A stretch of 37,644 nt of DNA from Candidatus Cloacimonadota bacterium (GCA_009777575.1 WRLO01000030.1:1-37644); one strand, 5' to 3'. Positions 18,295 through 26,882 are shown, counted from the first letter of the stretch. Numbers and translations are program-made. Notes: a model not told the origin generated them from the sequence alone.

Positions 18295-20184
18295 TTATTT
18301 TGGTAACAAAATGAAAAATGTAGTTCCTACTCCTATCTCTGATTCCAACCATATATTCCCTTTCAATGTATCAACTATTTTTTTGACTATTGACAAACCT
18401 ATTCCGGTGCTTTCAAACTCGTCTCTTGGTTGTAGTGTTTGAAATAATTGAAATATCTTATCATAATATTTTATCTCGATTCCTGCTCCATTATCCTTTA
18501 CCCAAAATTTGTTTTCTGTATCTTGTTCTTCAAAACCTATTTCTATTATTCCGTTGGGTTTATCGCAAAATTTTATTGAATTGCCTATCAGATTTTGAAA
18601 AACTTGTTGAATATATACTCCTGATGTAGATATGGTAGGAAGATTATCAGGGATAATTATTTGTATGTTCTCAGGAACCAATAATAGATCAAGAGTTGAT
18701 TTTAACAGCTCATTTAAGTCGGTTTCTTCAAAAACAACATCAATCTTCCCTATTTTTGAATATCTTAAAATACTTTCTATCAAATCATGCATTCGTGTTA
18801 CCCGATTAGAGAGCAAATGAAGTATATTTTTCCCTTCTTCATCAAATTTATCTGTATAATCAGCTTCTAACCATTCTACTAAATTATGCAAAGCCCTCAA
18901 AGGTGCTTTTAAATCATGTGAGATTATATATGTATAGGTCTTCAATTCTTGATTTGCCTTCTCTAACTCATCTGAATATTTTTTTAATTCATTAACTGAA
19001 ATTTTTAGCTGATTTTCGCTATCTTGCAAGGCTTTTTCCATTTGTTTTCTCTGCGATATATCACGAATAAAAATCAAAAGAATATTATTGTTTTTTATCT
19101 GAGTAAATTGAGTATGAACTTCGGCTGGAAATATGTCATTGTTCTTTTTTACACAACTGATTTCCACAAAACCATCTATCATGGATTTACTGAAAAAGTC
19201 GAGGATAAATTCTTCCACATCTGATATAATGTCCTTTTTTTGATTTTTATGATCCATTTCGATGATTTCATTGATAGTTTTTTTACTAAATTCTTCTGTT
19301 GTATAGCCAAACATTTTTAATGCAGATTCGTTATGTTCTAATATTTGACCTTCCTTATTTAGTAAAAAGATTGCATCCTGACCTGTATTATAGAGCTTTC
19401 GGTATTTTTCTTCATTGTCTTGGATTTGGATTTCCATCAGTTTGCGGATTGTGATTTCTTCCATTTGAACTAATACATTTTCAGGAGCGATAAAGGCAAA
19501 ACTGACATCATAAAATTTGTATTCTCCTGTGTAATCAAGCAGGTATTTTACCTCTTTTTTGATAGTTTGCTTGAGGTTGAAACATCGTTCCATATCCTGT
19601 ATAAATTCAGGGTTGTTCACTAGCAGCTTACTCGCTGTTATGCCCAATAAATGCTGAACTTTCCCTTCCGTTTCTTGAAATACTATATCATTAAAATCGA
19701 CTAAGATAAAATCATCAATGGTTTTTTTCCAGGTATAGGTTGGAAAAGGCATACTCTTGAACTGTTTACGAGACTTTTCTTCTGACAATTGTAACTGCTC
19801 ATGAACAAAATCGTCATCAGACTTATGTTTGCCTGTTAGATAAAATAGATTTGTTTGGGCATCAAATGAAACTGACCAAAAGACTGTATATTCTTTGGAA
19901 TCTATAGAGATAAAGCGAGTTTCTATTTTGCTCCCCAAATTGCTTTCTGATGCTGTTAATATGTGTTTTTTAAATAACTCTAGCTCAGTGCCTTCAAAAT
20001 AAAAATAAAGATTATTAAAATATTTTTTTATCTTTTCATTGAAATATTTATCAAATTCTTTGTTCTTGTTCAATATATTGCCAGTATTATCAATAACAAC
20101 CAGCATATTCTCAACTGTATCCAAAAACTTTGAATAATCAATTTCACTCTTTTTTTTTCTCTTTTTTTTATTTAATAAAAACAT
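18295..20184 (-). CDS. PAS-domain sensor histidine kinase (soluble)
   Basis: 629 residues without a membrane segment. Three PAS-like regions are apparent (about 15-115, 125-245 and 255-385). The last is clearest, NTGQDAIFLLNKEGQILEHN with the PAC tail LLIFIRDISQRKQME. A coiled coil (about 380-415) leads to the HisKA motif ISHDLKAPLRAL with phospho-acceptor H423. The ATPase shows the N box NLIGNSIKF, G1 DNGAGIE and G2 GIGLSIV (about 530-595). This order resembles phytochrome-like light or redox kinases, but no cofactor site can be assigned. No response regulator gene is adjacent, so it is an orphan kinase. A promoter is at 20274-20302. Confidence 0.9.
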   Translation of the reverse strand: MFLLNKKKRKKKSEIDYSKFLDTVENMLVVIDNTGNILNKNKEFDKYFNEKIKKYFNNLYFYFEGTELELFKKHILTASESNLGSKIETRFISIDSKEYTVFWSVSFDAQTNLFYLTGKHKSDDDFVHEQLQLSEEKSRKQFKSMPFPTYTWKKTIDDFILVDFNDIVFQETEGKVQHLLGITASKLLVNNPEFIQDMERCFNLKQTIKKEVKYLLDYTGEYKFYDVSFAFIAPENVLVQMEEITIRKLMEIQIQDNEEKYRKLYNTGQDAIFLLNKEGQILEHNESALKMFGYTTEEFSKKTINEIIEMDHKNQKKDIISDVEEFILDFFSKSMIDGFVEISCVKKNNDIFPAEVHTQFTQIKNNNILLIFIRDISQRKQMEKALQDSENQLKISVNELKKYSDELEKANQELKTYTYIISHDLKAPLRALHNLVEWLEADYTDKFDEEGKNILHLLSNRVTRMHDLIESILRYSKIGKIDVVFEETDLNELLKSTLDLLLVPENIQIIIPDNLPTISTSGVYIQQVFQNLIGNSIKFCDKPNGIIEIGFEEQDTENKFWVKDNGAGIEIKYYDKIFQLFQTLQPRDEFESTGIGLSIVKKIVDTLKGNIWLESEIGVGTTFFILLPK

Positions 20185-20273
20185 AATACCCTGTCGTAGG
20201 CTACTTTAAAGCCAGAGATTTTTTTCTTGAGCCTTTTCTAATAAATACTATGGTGACTCTATATCCCTTGTGA

Positions 20274-20302
20274 CAAAAATTATCTCAGACCTTTTTTGTC
20301 AA
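20274..20302 (-). promoter_or_regulatory. Histidine kinase promoter, Bacteroidetes-like
   Basis: On the minus strand TTGACA (20302-20297) is followed after 14 nt by TAATTTTTG (20282-20274). This is TTG, 17 nt, TAnnTTTT, the same spacing as at 7315 and 11348. It sits about 90 nt upstream of the kinase start and would serve the three-gene run. Confidence 0.5.
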
Positions 20303-20337
20303 TATTTTTCTCATATTACATTTTTATACCCTATTAC

Positions 20338-22047
20338 TTAGTATAGAGCGGTGAATATAGGATTAGTTAATGCTAAATATCCATTCCTTGTGTATAACAT
20401 CAAGATAATAAATGAATTCTGTTGCAAATTGATGATTATCTCTTTTTTTTTCATATCAAGTCTTGTCTTAGTTATTTGTTGTGTTTTTACATCACCGACT
20501 ATCATTTTTATTATAGTTTCTTTTTGTAAAAAGGACTTCCTTTCTTCTGATAGATTTAAAGGCATACTATATTCATATTTTACTACTGCTTGTCTTGTAT
20601 TATCTTCTCTTGAATAATTTGAATGTTGAACTTTTTCGATCGATTCTTTCACATTTTGTGATTCTATATTTAAGTTTTCTCCAATAATTTCACCGATAAA
20701 ATACTCTTTACCCCTAAATATTAGTGAAAACGATAAATAAGGACCATTGCTGACTACGATTTTTTTTGTTTTTAATCCTTCTATTGGATCGTTTGTTGAA
20801 TGCTGGTAAGCTGTAAAATATTGTCCAAATATCTGTTGTTGACGAGAAAATAATTTGATAAAAGGTATTTCTATCTGTTTCATATATTGAAAATTTCCAT
20901 GAGCATCGTTGCCTGCTAGAATATAATAATCTTTTCCAGATAATAAAAGTTTAAAATATTTTTCTATTAACTCCATATTTTCAAATAAACTTTGACCATT
21001 GATTATTTGAAGATATTTTATCGATTTTATCGGTAAAGAAAAATCTTCCTCAGACCAATTGCCTCTATTCAATAGGAGCTTTTGTAAAATTGGCACCCTT
21101 TCAAAGGGATGAGCTGCTATGCAAAGTATTTTATTGTCATTGGTTATACTCAAGTCTCTCAGATTCATATCAGGTCTATTTTTAAACCATTTTTCAGCAC
21201 TATCTCCTTTACCCTCAATAAAATTGGGATTATTAATGACTATTAGATGGACATTTTGATTATTTATATTTCCTATTGAAACTTCTTCACCATACTTTAT
21301 TTTCATTTCTTTATCGGATAAATTAGCACATTCTGATTTCAATTTTGTCCATTTTTTTAGTTCTTTATCGTTTTTTGTATAGTCGTTTTCTATATCATCT
21401 AAATCATAAGAATGGTCAGTGACAAAAAACCAATCTAAACCCATAGAATATGCCATTTTCTTTGTCATTTCTAAAGGTGCTCCATATTCTACTTGATCTG
21501 ATGTATAAGAGCTATGGTAGTGCGTGTCACCTAAATACCAATTATCCGGAAATAGTTTTTCTTTTTCAGAGATAAATACTTTGAATGATCGTGATGATAA
21601 ACCATGATAATTGTCATTTATATATTTTTTATTATTTATTTTGAAATCAATATTTATGATGATATTTTGGTTTATCCATAATTCTTCTATTTCTATATAA
21701 AATTCAATGAAATCTAATGATTTGTTACTGTTTATTTTTATTGATTCTACATCGGATTTAGTTAAATTAGTTTTTTGGGGTTTTAATAAAATATTTTTTA
21801 TTTCGCGTTTCTGAACCCCAGCTTCATGTCTCCCAAAAAACACCCTTGCCTTGATATCTGATACTATTACTGGATATCTATCTGCATCCTTTATTAAAAG
21901 AAATATGGGTATCTTGGATTGTGTTCTTTGTATTAATACACATCTCGGTAAATCAAATAATACCTCTGCTTCTTTTTTGAAATATCTTGGAAATAAATAT
22001 TTCAGATGATAATGCGTTTCTGCATATAATAATGGGAAAAAATTCAT
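20338..22047 (-). CDS. PHP-domain metal-dependent phosphoesterase-like protein
   Basis: 569 residues. A non-enzymatic N-terminal part of about 170 residues precedes a PHP domain. This starts WYLGDTHYHSSYTSD (metal ligands H176 and H178), followed by DWFFVTDHSYDL (about 215), GEEVSIGN, CIAAHPFERVP and ILAGNDAHGNF (about 375), all expected PHP metal-binding positions. A beta-rich tail of about 150 residues follows. No signal peptide is seen. The PHP superfamily hydrolyses phosphoesters in nucleotides, sugars or DNA; I cannot assign the substrate. AGGAC 5 nt before the ATG fits this start. It is transcribed divergently from the porin gene over a 174-nt gap. Confidence 0.78.
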   Translation of the reverse strand: MNFFPLLYAETHYHLKYLFPRYFKKEAEVLFDLPRCVLIQRTQSKIPIFLLIKDADRYPVIVSDIKARVFFGRHEAGVQKREIKNILLKPQKTNLTKSDVESIKINSNKSLDFIEFYIEIEELWINQNIIINIDFKINNKKYINDNYHGLSSRSFKVFISEKEKLFPDNWYLGDTHYHSSYTSDQVEYGAPLEMTKKMAYSMGLDWFFVTDHSYDLDDIENDYTKNDKELKKWTKLKSECANLSDKEMKIKYGEEVSIGNINNQNVHLIVINNPNFIEGKGDSAEKWFKNRPDMNLRDLSITNDNKILCIAAHPFERVPILQKLLLNRGNWSEEDFSLPIKSIKYLQIINGQSLFENMELIEKYFKLLLSGKDYYILAGNDAHGNFQYMKQIEIPFIKLFSRQQQIFGQYFTAYQHSTNDPIEGLKTKKIVVSNGPYLSFSLIFRGKEYFIGEIIGENLNIESQNVKESIEKVQHSNYSREDNTRQAVVKYEYSMPLNLSEERKSFLQKETIIKMIVGDVKTQQITKTRLDMKKKEIIINLQQNSFIILMLYTRNGYLALTNPIFTALY

Positions 22048-22160
22048 ATTGTCCTAAATTATTAAACACTTAAAAAAATATTTGTTTCAATAATAATATG
22101 AGTTATAAATCCAAAAAATAAATATTTTTTTCTTTTTTTACCCGAATTTTTAAAAAGTTC

Positions 22161-22186
22161 TTGACTAAATGAGGTCGTTTTAGAAA
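22161..22186 (+). promoter_or_regulatory. Possible porin-gene promoter
   Basis: TTGACT at 22161-22166 and TAGAAA at 22181-22186. The TA lies exactly 17 nt after TTG, as in the stronger promoters here, but the T-run is replaced by A's. It is 36 nt before the start codon. Confidence 0.3.
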
Positions 22187-22221
22187 ATGTCGCAAAAACA
22201 ATAAAAACATGGAGGTCTTAG

Positions 22222-23460
22222 ATGAAAAAGGCTTTGTTGTTAGTGCTTATTGCACTATTTGTAGGTTCACTATTTTCCTTCGAATATAGTGGAGATTTTA
22301 GAACTCGTTATTCTTGGATTTTTAACTGGGTTGACTCAGAATATGAATCCGAAAGATTTATCGATTCAAGGATTAGAGCACAGTTTGAAGCTACTCCGAC
22401 TGACTATTTAAGTGTCGTTTTCGCTGTCAAAGCTGGTGATTTTATCTGGGGTGATGACTCAGAATCTGGTATTTTCTCTAATAGAGTTAATATCAAAACA
22501 CAGCACTTGTATGCAGATTTTACTGGTATCAAAAGAACTTCGTTCAAGATAGGTTTTCTACCTTGGAACGACCCGCTCAGTTTGGTGCTGGATGATGATT
22601 TTGCTGGTAGTTTTCTCAGACACGAATTCTGTAATGAAGTTTCGGTTGAATTCGGTTACGGACTGCTTAGAAATGGACACACTGCTCTGCATGACAATTG
22701 GTACGGACCAGACCCGCATAGCTATAGCGAAGGTGCAGACAACGCGCTTTACTTTTTTGGAGTTGATTATTTAAGAGATTTCGGTTTACAAACAATCGTT
22801 AACACCTACAAATACACTCCTTTCAGAAACAGAGCGTATCATTTATGGGCTATGCCTTACATCACTAAAGAATGGCGTAAAGTTAATCTCGATGCGATGT
22901 TTGCTTTGAATTACAGCTTTATTGATAGAGATGTTTATGCCAAAAACACCCAAAATATTGGGATGGCTTTTGCTCTCGATTTCGAATTCAAGGCTGGTAG
23001 AGCGGGAACACCTGCTATCAATATTCTTATAGCTACAGGGGACGAAGGGACAGACCCAGAAAACACTACTTTCTTTTCCACTATCTCTTCAGATTTCAAC
23101 AATGGGCTTGAATTATTTGGCAATGGCTTCCATGATGGTTCGCCACAAGGATATTGGCTTGACCCATTTAATTCTGGACATGGACTCATGAGTGCTGTTT
23201 TCCGTTATACTGTGCCACTTTGCCAAAAAATTTCCCTTCGTTTCGCAGCAGGCGGACTTAGTGCGGTTGAAAGAGGAAGAGGAGATACTAGATCTTCTGG
23301 TAATATGATGGGTGCTGAAGGAAATCTTGGCTTCGAAATTCAACTCGTTAAAGATTTTTATATCAGATTGATCGGGATTTACGCTCAACCTTATAGCTAT
23401 TTTGGCACAAACTTAGACGACATCTACGGAGTCCATAGCACTTTAGATATAAAGTTTTAA
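22222..23460 (+). CDS. Outer-membrane beta-barrel (porin-like) protein
   Basis: 412 residues with a classical signal peptide (MKKALLLVLIALFVGSLFS, cleavage near residue 19). The mature part alternates polar and aromatic or hydrophobic residues, for example FRTRYSWIFNW, YLSVVFAVKAG and FKIGFLPW. It ends in a strand finishing with Phe (STLDIKF), the typical terminal signal of outer-membrane barrels. It resembles alginate-export or porin-type barrels in general outline; the substrate is unknown. GGAGG at 22211-22215 is a strong ribosome site. Codon use is less AT-rich than in neighbouring genes, consistent with high expression. A hairpin terminator lies at 23684-23710. Confidence 0.75.
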   Translation: MKKALLLVLIALFVGSLFSFEYSGDFRTRYSWIFNWVDSEYESERFIDSRIRAQFEATPTDYLSVVFAVKAGDFIWGDDSESGIFSNRVNIKTQHLYADFTGIKRTSFKIGFLPWNDPLSLVLDDDFAGSFLRHEFCNEVSVEFGYGLLRNGHTALHDNWYGPDPHSYSEGADNALYFFGVDYLRDFGLQTIVNTYKYTPFRNRAYHLWAMPYITKEWRKVNLDAMFALNYSFIDRDVYAKNTQNIGMAFALDFEFKAGRAGTPAINILIATGDEGTDPENTTFFSTISSDFNNGLELFGNGFHDGSPQGYWLDPFNSGHGLMSAVFRYTVPLCQKISLRFAAGGLSAVERGRGDTRSSGNMMGAEGNLGFEIQLVKDFYIRLIGIYAQPYSYFGTNLDDIYGVHSTLDIKF

Positions 23461-23508
23461 GTAGTTTCAAAAAAACTTAGATAACTTCTATTTTATGCTT
23501 TAATTATT

Positions 23509-23640
23509 TTAGGCACTAGGCATTAGGCATTAGGCACTTAGGCATTAGGCATTAGGCATTAGGCATTAGGCATTAGGCACTTAGGCATTAGGCACTTAGG
23601 CACTTAGGCATTAGGCACTTAGGCACTTAGGCATTAGGCA
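23509..23640 (+). repeat. Heptanucleotide array (TTAGGCA)18
   Basis: Eighteen copies of TTAGGCA, seven of them followed by an extra C. The array lies in the 335-bp porin-helicase gap, which otherwise holds the terminator at 23684 and a second heptamer array at 23767. The same unit recurs in the opposite orientation at 32396-32550. Confidence 0.95.
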
Positions 23641-23683
23641 CTAGTATAAAGCTTGAGTAGATAGTTTTCTATACCTTATTTAA

Positions 23684-23710
23684 AAGCCCGACTTTTTTTC
23701 CGTCGGGCTT
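23684..23710. terminator. Bidirectional hairpin terminator between porin and helicase genes
   Basis: AAGCCCGAC (23684-23692) and GTCGGGCTT (23702-23710) form a perfect 9-bp stem with a T-rich 9-nt loop. The genes on both sides converge here. The minus-strand reading continues into TTTTAAATA; the plus-strand reading lacks a long T-run. Confidence 0.7.
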
Positions 23711-23766
23711 GTAACAGGGTAATTTCCTGTAATTGTGAAACTATGTTCTGCTTTCACTATTTATTA

Positions 23767-23801
23767 TTTGTAAATTGTAATTTGTAAATTATAATTTATA
23801 A
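23767..23801 (-). repeat. Heptamer array (TTACAAA family) overlapping the helicase stop codon
   Basis: Five 7-bp units (TTTGTAA, ATTGTAA, TTTGTAA, ATTATAA, TTTATAA) on the plus strand are the complement of the TTACAAA array found before metK. The helicase stop codon (23796-23798) lies within the last unit, so the array forms the very end of the gene. Confidence 0.75.
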
Positions 23802-26519
23802 TTTTTCCCAAAATCTCCTCACATCCGAAACCAGTCTTTCTTTTTGAGAAAACACTCTATAATGTTCCCAGTCTTTGGGATATATTTCTATATAATCTGC
23901 TCTCATAAATCTTTTATCTATCAAAACTACTATACCTTTATCACTTTCTGAACGGATTACGCGACCAGCAGCTTGCATTATTTTATTAAATCCCGGCAAT
24001 CTATAGGCGTAATCAAAGCCTTTATGTTTTTCTATATCATAATAATCTTTTATCAAATCTTTTTCACCTCCCAAGGCGGGCAAACCTACTGTTACGATAA
24101 TACATCCTATCAATTTTGAACCTATCAAATCGATACCTTCTCCAAAAATACCACCCAGAACTGCAAAACCTATTTTACTGTTTTTAGTATCTTCAAACAA
24201 TGACAAAAATTCATCTCTTTGATTTTCGGTCATATTAGGTTTTTGACAGACAATATTTAATATTTGATGGGGATTTCTTATTACTTCGGACATATAATAG
24301 GATATTTTTTCGTAAACTAAATTTAAAAATGCAAAGGATGGAAAATAGATTAAATAATTACCATTTTTAATATTACAGATATGATAAATCAATTCTGCGA
24401 GAGGTTGATAAGATTCATCTCGATATTGATATAATGTGTTGATTCCTGTATATACATACAAACCAAACTTATCTTTTTCAAAAGGTGAAAGTAAGGACAA
24501 CCTGTTATCATTTTCTTTTTCTGCGAGTATCTCACAAAAATAATCAAAAGGATGCAATGTCGCAGAAAAAAATACTGCTGATTTTGCAAATTTTAGATAT
24601 TCAGAAAAGATTTTTTTAGGATTTAGACAGAATATTTTTAAATTATATTTTTCGTAGGGAACGCATGTATGCGTTCCGCCTTCGTAGGGAACGCATGTAT
24701 GCGTTCCACCTTGGTCTGATTCTTTATAAACTAATTCTCTTTGATAATAAATGATATGCTCATCTGTTATACTGCGAATCGCTCCCAATAAAAAAAGCAA
24801 TTGAAAATATATTTTTATCATATAATAGCGATTATAAGGCTTTTTTAAATTACTCTTTTTATCTGAAGCATTACACAATTTTTCTTCTATCAGTCTTATT
24901 ATTGTCTCTACTAACTCAATAACCTTCTCAGGATATTCTGGTAAAATGAAAAAACTTTTATCAAGAGGGGAAAGGTTTTTGAGTATTATATTCATTTCTA
25001 ACAATTTTTTATAGATCAAGATTTTTTTATTCGGAAATTCTCGGATCCATTCACCCATTATTTCATTAGTTATTTCTCTGGAATACATTTCGCGTGCTCG
25101 ATCAGGAAGATTGTGAGCTTCATCGATTAGAAAGGTATAAGAATGCTGAAGATTATCAAAATGACGCCGAATATAGATAATCGGATCAAAAGCATAATTA
25201 TAATCACAGATAACTATTTCTGCAAATTGAGAAAGATAGAGACTAAATTCAAAAGGGCATAATTTATATTTTTTGGATAAACTTCTGATTTGCTCGGCAT
25301 CCCAGTTTTTATAATTCAAGGCTTCTAAAAATCCCTCTTTTTGTTTCCGATAATACTCAACTGCATATTCACAAAAATCAGGATCGCAAAGTGGAAATTC
25401 TTTTAAACAAGCTTTTTCTTTTGCAGTCAAAACACAATAGCGGATGTCCGCTCCTTTGTTTTGCATTAGTTGAATACTGCTTTCTGCTACTTTTCTCCCC
25501 ACTGTTTTGGCTGTCAGATAAAATATTTTCTCCGTCTTTTCTTCACCCAGCGCTTTCAAGGCTGGATATAGTGTGGCAAGTGTTTTACCTGTCCCTGTTG
25601 GAGCGCGGCTATAAAGATTCGTCCCCTTAGATATATTTTTATAAACTGCCACTGCCATTTTTCTTTGTTCAAAACGAAATTTATAGGGAAATTCAAGACC
25701 TATTAAAGATGCCTTCCCGAGTGCTTTTATTTCGCTATATCTACCATGCTCAGCAAGCCATTTTTCACAAGTATAGACAAAAAATAATTCCAGAAATTGC
25801 CCACTACACAAAACCTCAAAAAGCTGAGATTGCTCAGGCTTATGTATACTACCACTGCCAGTTTTCTTACCTTTCTGTTTTTCACTGTTCACTAAAGTAT
25901 AATGGACACGGCAAAGCAATTCCTTTAAGCCGTTCTGTTTTAAATATATATATGAATATAATAAAGCCTGACCCCAATGAAGAAAGGACAATCCCTGAAA
26001 TTTACTTTGATAGGCAGAATATAATTCGATATTTGAAGACCAGGACTCAGGCTCGATAAAATCACTTAACCTAAATGTTTTGAACTCGACTTGACCTATA
26101 AAACTCTTGATTTCTTCTATTATCACGACATCGGCACTCTGGTATACTCCATCGATGCGACCATGAACTAATAAACCGCGATTAACCTCGTTTTCTTTAT
26201 CTGGAAAAGCTTTACCCGTAGCAGAAATCTCCGATTTCATATCCGTAGCAGAAATCTCCGATTTCCTTCGTAGGGAACGCATGTATGCGTTCCGCCCCGT
26301 AGCAGAAATCTCCGATTTCATAACATTTGAAATATATTCATATTTGACATATTTCTCGTTTTCCCAAGACTCATCTTTTCGGTTTTGCTGAATCTCACGA
26401 TGAGCTTCGGAACCTGTTAATAATCTATTGTTACCAGAAAAGGATAATTGTAAATCTCCACAGAGAAAAACACTCTCGATTATTTCACGAACGGATATCG
26501 TTAAATGATAATTGGACAT
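23796..26519 (-). CDS. RecB-like nuclease / XPD-Rad3 family Fe-S DNA helicase, carrying in-frame palindromic repeats
   Basis: 907 residues from the chosen start. The frame is open further upstream to 26597, but only through repeats; GGAGG lies 3 nt before the ATG at 26519, giving the family start MSNYHLTISVREIIE. HGRIDGVYQ..IIEEIKS (about 119-139) is a PD-(D/E)XK nuclease core (D123, E136, K138). The helicase has Walker A APTGTGKT (306-313), four cluster cysteines C371, C378, C383 and C421, the DEAH box at 466-469 and QAAGRVIRS near the C-terminus. Such fusions act in DNA repair. Residues about 68-102 and 604-623 are insertions encoded by palindromic repeats. Both fall outside catalytic motifs, so activity is plausible. 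Confidence 0.88.
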   Translation of the reverse strand: MSNYHLTISVREIIESVFLCGDLQLSFSGNNRLLTGSEAHREIQQNRKDESWENEKYVKYEYISNVMKSEISATGRNAYMRSLRRKSEISATDMKSEISATGKAFPDKENEVNRGLLVHGRIDGVYQSADVVIIEEIKSFIGQVEFKTFRLSDFIEPESWSSNIELYSAYQSKFQGLSFLHWGQALLYSYIYLKQNGLKELLCRVHYTLVNSEKQKGKKTGSGSIHKPEQSQLFEVLCSGQFLELFFVYTCEKWLAEHGRYSEIKALGKASLIGLEFPYKFRFEQRKMAVAVYKNISKGTNLYSRAPTGTGKTLATLYPALKALGEEKTEKIFYLTAKTVGRKVAESSIQLMQNKGADIRYCVLTAKEKACLKEFPLCDPDFCEYAVEYYRKQKEGFLEALNYKNWDAEQIRSLSKKYKLCPFEFSLYLSQFAEIVICDYNYAFDPIIYIRRHFDNLQHSYTFLIDEAHNLPDRAREMYSREITNEIMGEWIREFPNKKILIYKKLLEMNIILKNLSPLDKSFFILPEYPEKVIELVETIIRLIEEKLCNASDKKSNLKKPYNRYYMIKIYFQLLFLLGAIRSITDEHIIYYQRELVYKESDQGGTHTCVPYEGGTHTCVPYEKYNLKIFCLNPKKIFSEYLKFAKSAVFFSATLHPFDYFCEILAEKENDNRLSLLSPFEKDKFGLYVYTGINTLYQYRDESYQPLAELIYHICNIKNGNYLIYFPSFAFLNLVYEKISYYMSEVIRNPHQILNIVCQKPNMTENQRDEFLSLFEDTKNSKIGFAVLGGIFGEGIDLIGSKLIGCIIVTVGLPALGGEKDLIKDYYDIEKHKGFDYAYRLPGFNKIMQAAGRVIRSESDKGIVVLIDKRFMRADYIEIYPKDWEHYRVFSQKERLVSDVRRFWEKL
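24653..24708 (-). repeat. Two palindromic B repeats in frame inside the helicase gene
   Basis: Two copies of the GGAACGCAT-GT-ATGCGTTCC element start at 24653 and 24683, exactly 30 bp apart. They encode GGTHTCVPYE twice (helicase residues 604-623), between EHIIYYQRELVYKESDQ and the conserved helicase region FSATLHPF. The insert is a multiple of three and contains no stop. Confidence 0.9.
26217..26319 (-). repeat. A-A-B-A palindromic repeat cluster in frame inside the helicase gene
   Basis: A copies (arms GAAATC and GATTTC around TCC) lie at 26217-26238, 26244-26265 and 26298-26319, with a B copy at 26269-26294. In the gene's frame they read KSEISATG, RNAYMRSLRR, KSEISATDM and KSEISATG, about 35 residues with no stop. 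They sit between the N-terminal helix region and the nuclease core. Confidence 0.9.
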
Positions 26520-26531
26520 ATACCTCCACCC

Positions 26532-26635
26532 CGTAGCAGAAATCTCCGATTTCATATCCGTAGCAGAAATCTCCGATTCCCTTCGTAGGGAACGCATGTA
26601 TGCGTTCCGCCTCGTAGCACCAATCTCCGATTGGT
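26532..26635 (+). repeat. Palindromic repeat cluster upstream of the helicase start
   Basis: A copies at 26532-26553 and 26559-26580 (the second slightly degenerate), a B copy at 26584-26609, then a variant A copy at 26613-26635. In the variant the stem is ACCAATC-TCC-GATTGGT instead of GAAATC-TCC-GATTTC, so both arms changed together. It begins 12 bp upstream of the helicase start codon. The 514-bp gap 26520-27033 is filled by this cluster, the reverse-oriented array at 26664 and the heptamer array at 26910. No gene is seen in it. Confidence 0.9.
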
Positions 26636-26663
26636 CATATTTCGATGACCTCTGAAAAACAAA

Positions 26664-26882
26664 GAAATCGGAGATTTCTGCTACGGATATGAATTAAGAA
26701 ATCGGAGATTTCTGCTACGGACATGAATTATGAAATCGGAGATTTCTGCTACGGATATGAATTATGAAATCGGAGATTTCTGCTACGGATATGAATTATG
26801 AAATCGGAGATTTCTGCTACGGATATGAATTATGAAATCGGAGATTTCTGCTACGGACATGAAATCGGAGATTTCTGCTACG
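26664..26882 (-). repeat. Array of seven palindromic A repeats in reverse orientation
   Basis: Seven 22-bp copies begin at 26664, 26698, 26732, 26766, 26800, 26834 and 26861, giving steps of 34, 34, 34, 34, 34 and 27 bp. The linkers (for example GATATGAATTAT) are nearly identical to each other. The copies face those at 26532-26635, forming a large inverted arrangement around 26650. Confidence 0.93.

Noticed and set aside
23509..23640. TTAGGC-like telomeric repeat (as in nematodes) suggesting eukaryotic DNA
   Set aside because: The unit is the heptamer TTAGGCA, the array is interstitial between bacterial genes with Shine-Dalgarno sites, and other heptamer arrays occur nearby.
26520..26597. 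Helicase start at 26597 giving 26 extra residues
   Set aside because: The extension is made only of palindromic repeats. A strong GGAGG lies directly before the ATG at 26519, where the family N-terminus begins.
26664..26882. Regular array of 22-bp repeats with 12-bp linkers, CRISPR-like at first sight
   Set aside because: The linkers are nearly identical to one another and too short, the repeats are dispersed singly elsewhere and inside a gene, and no cas gene is present.
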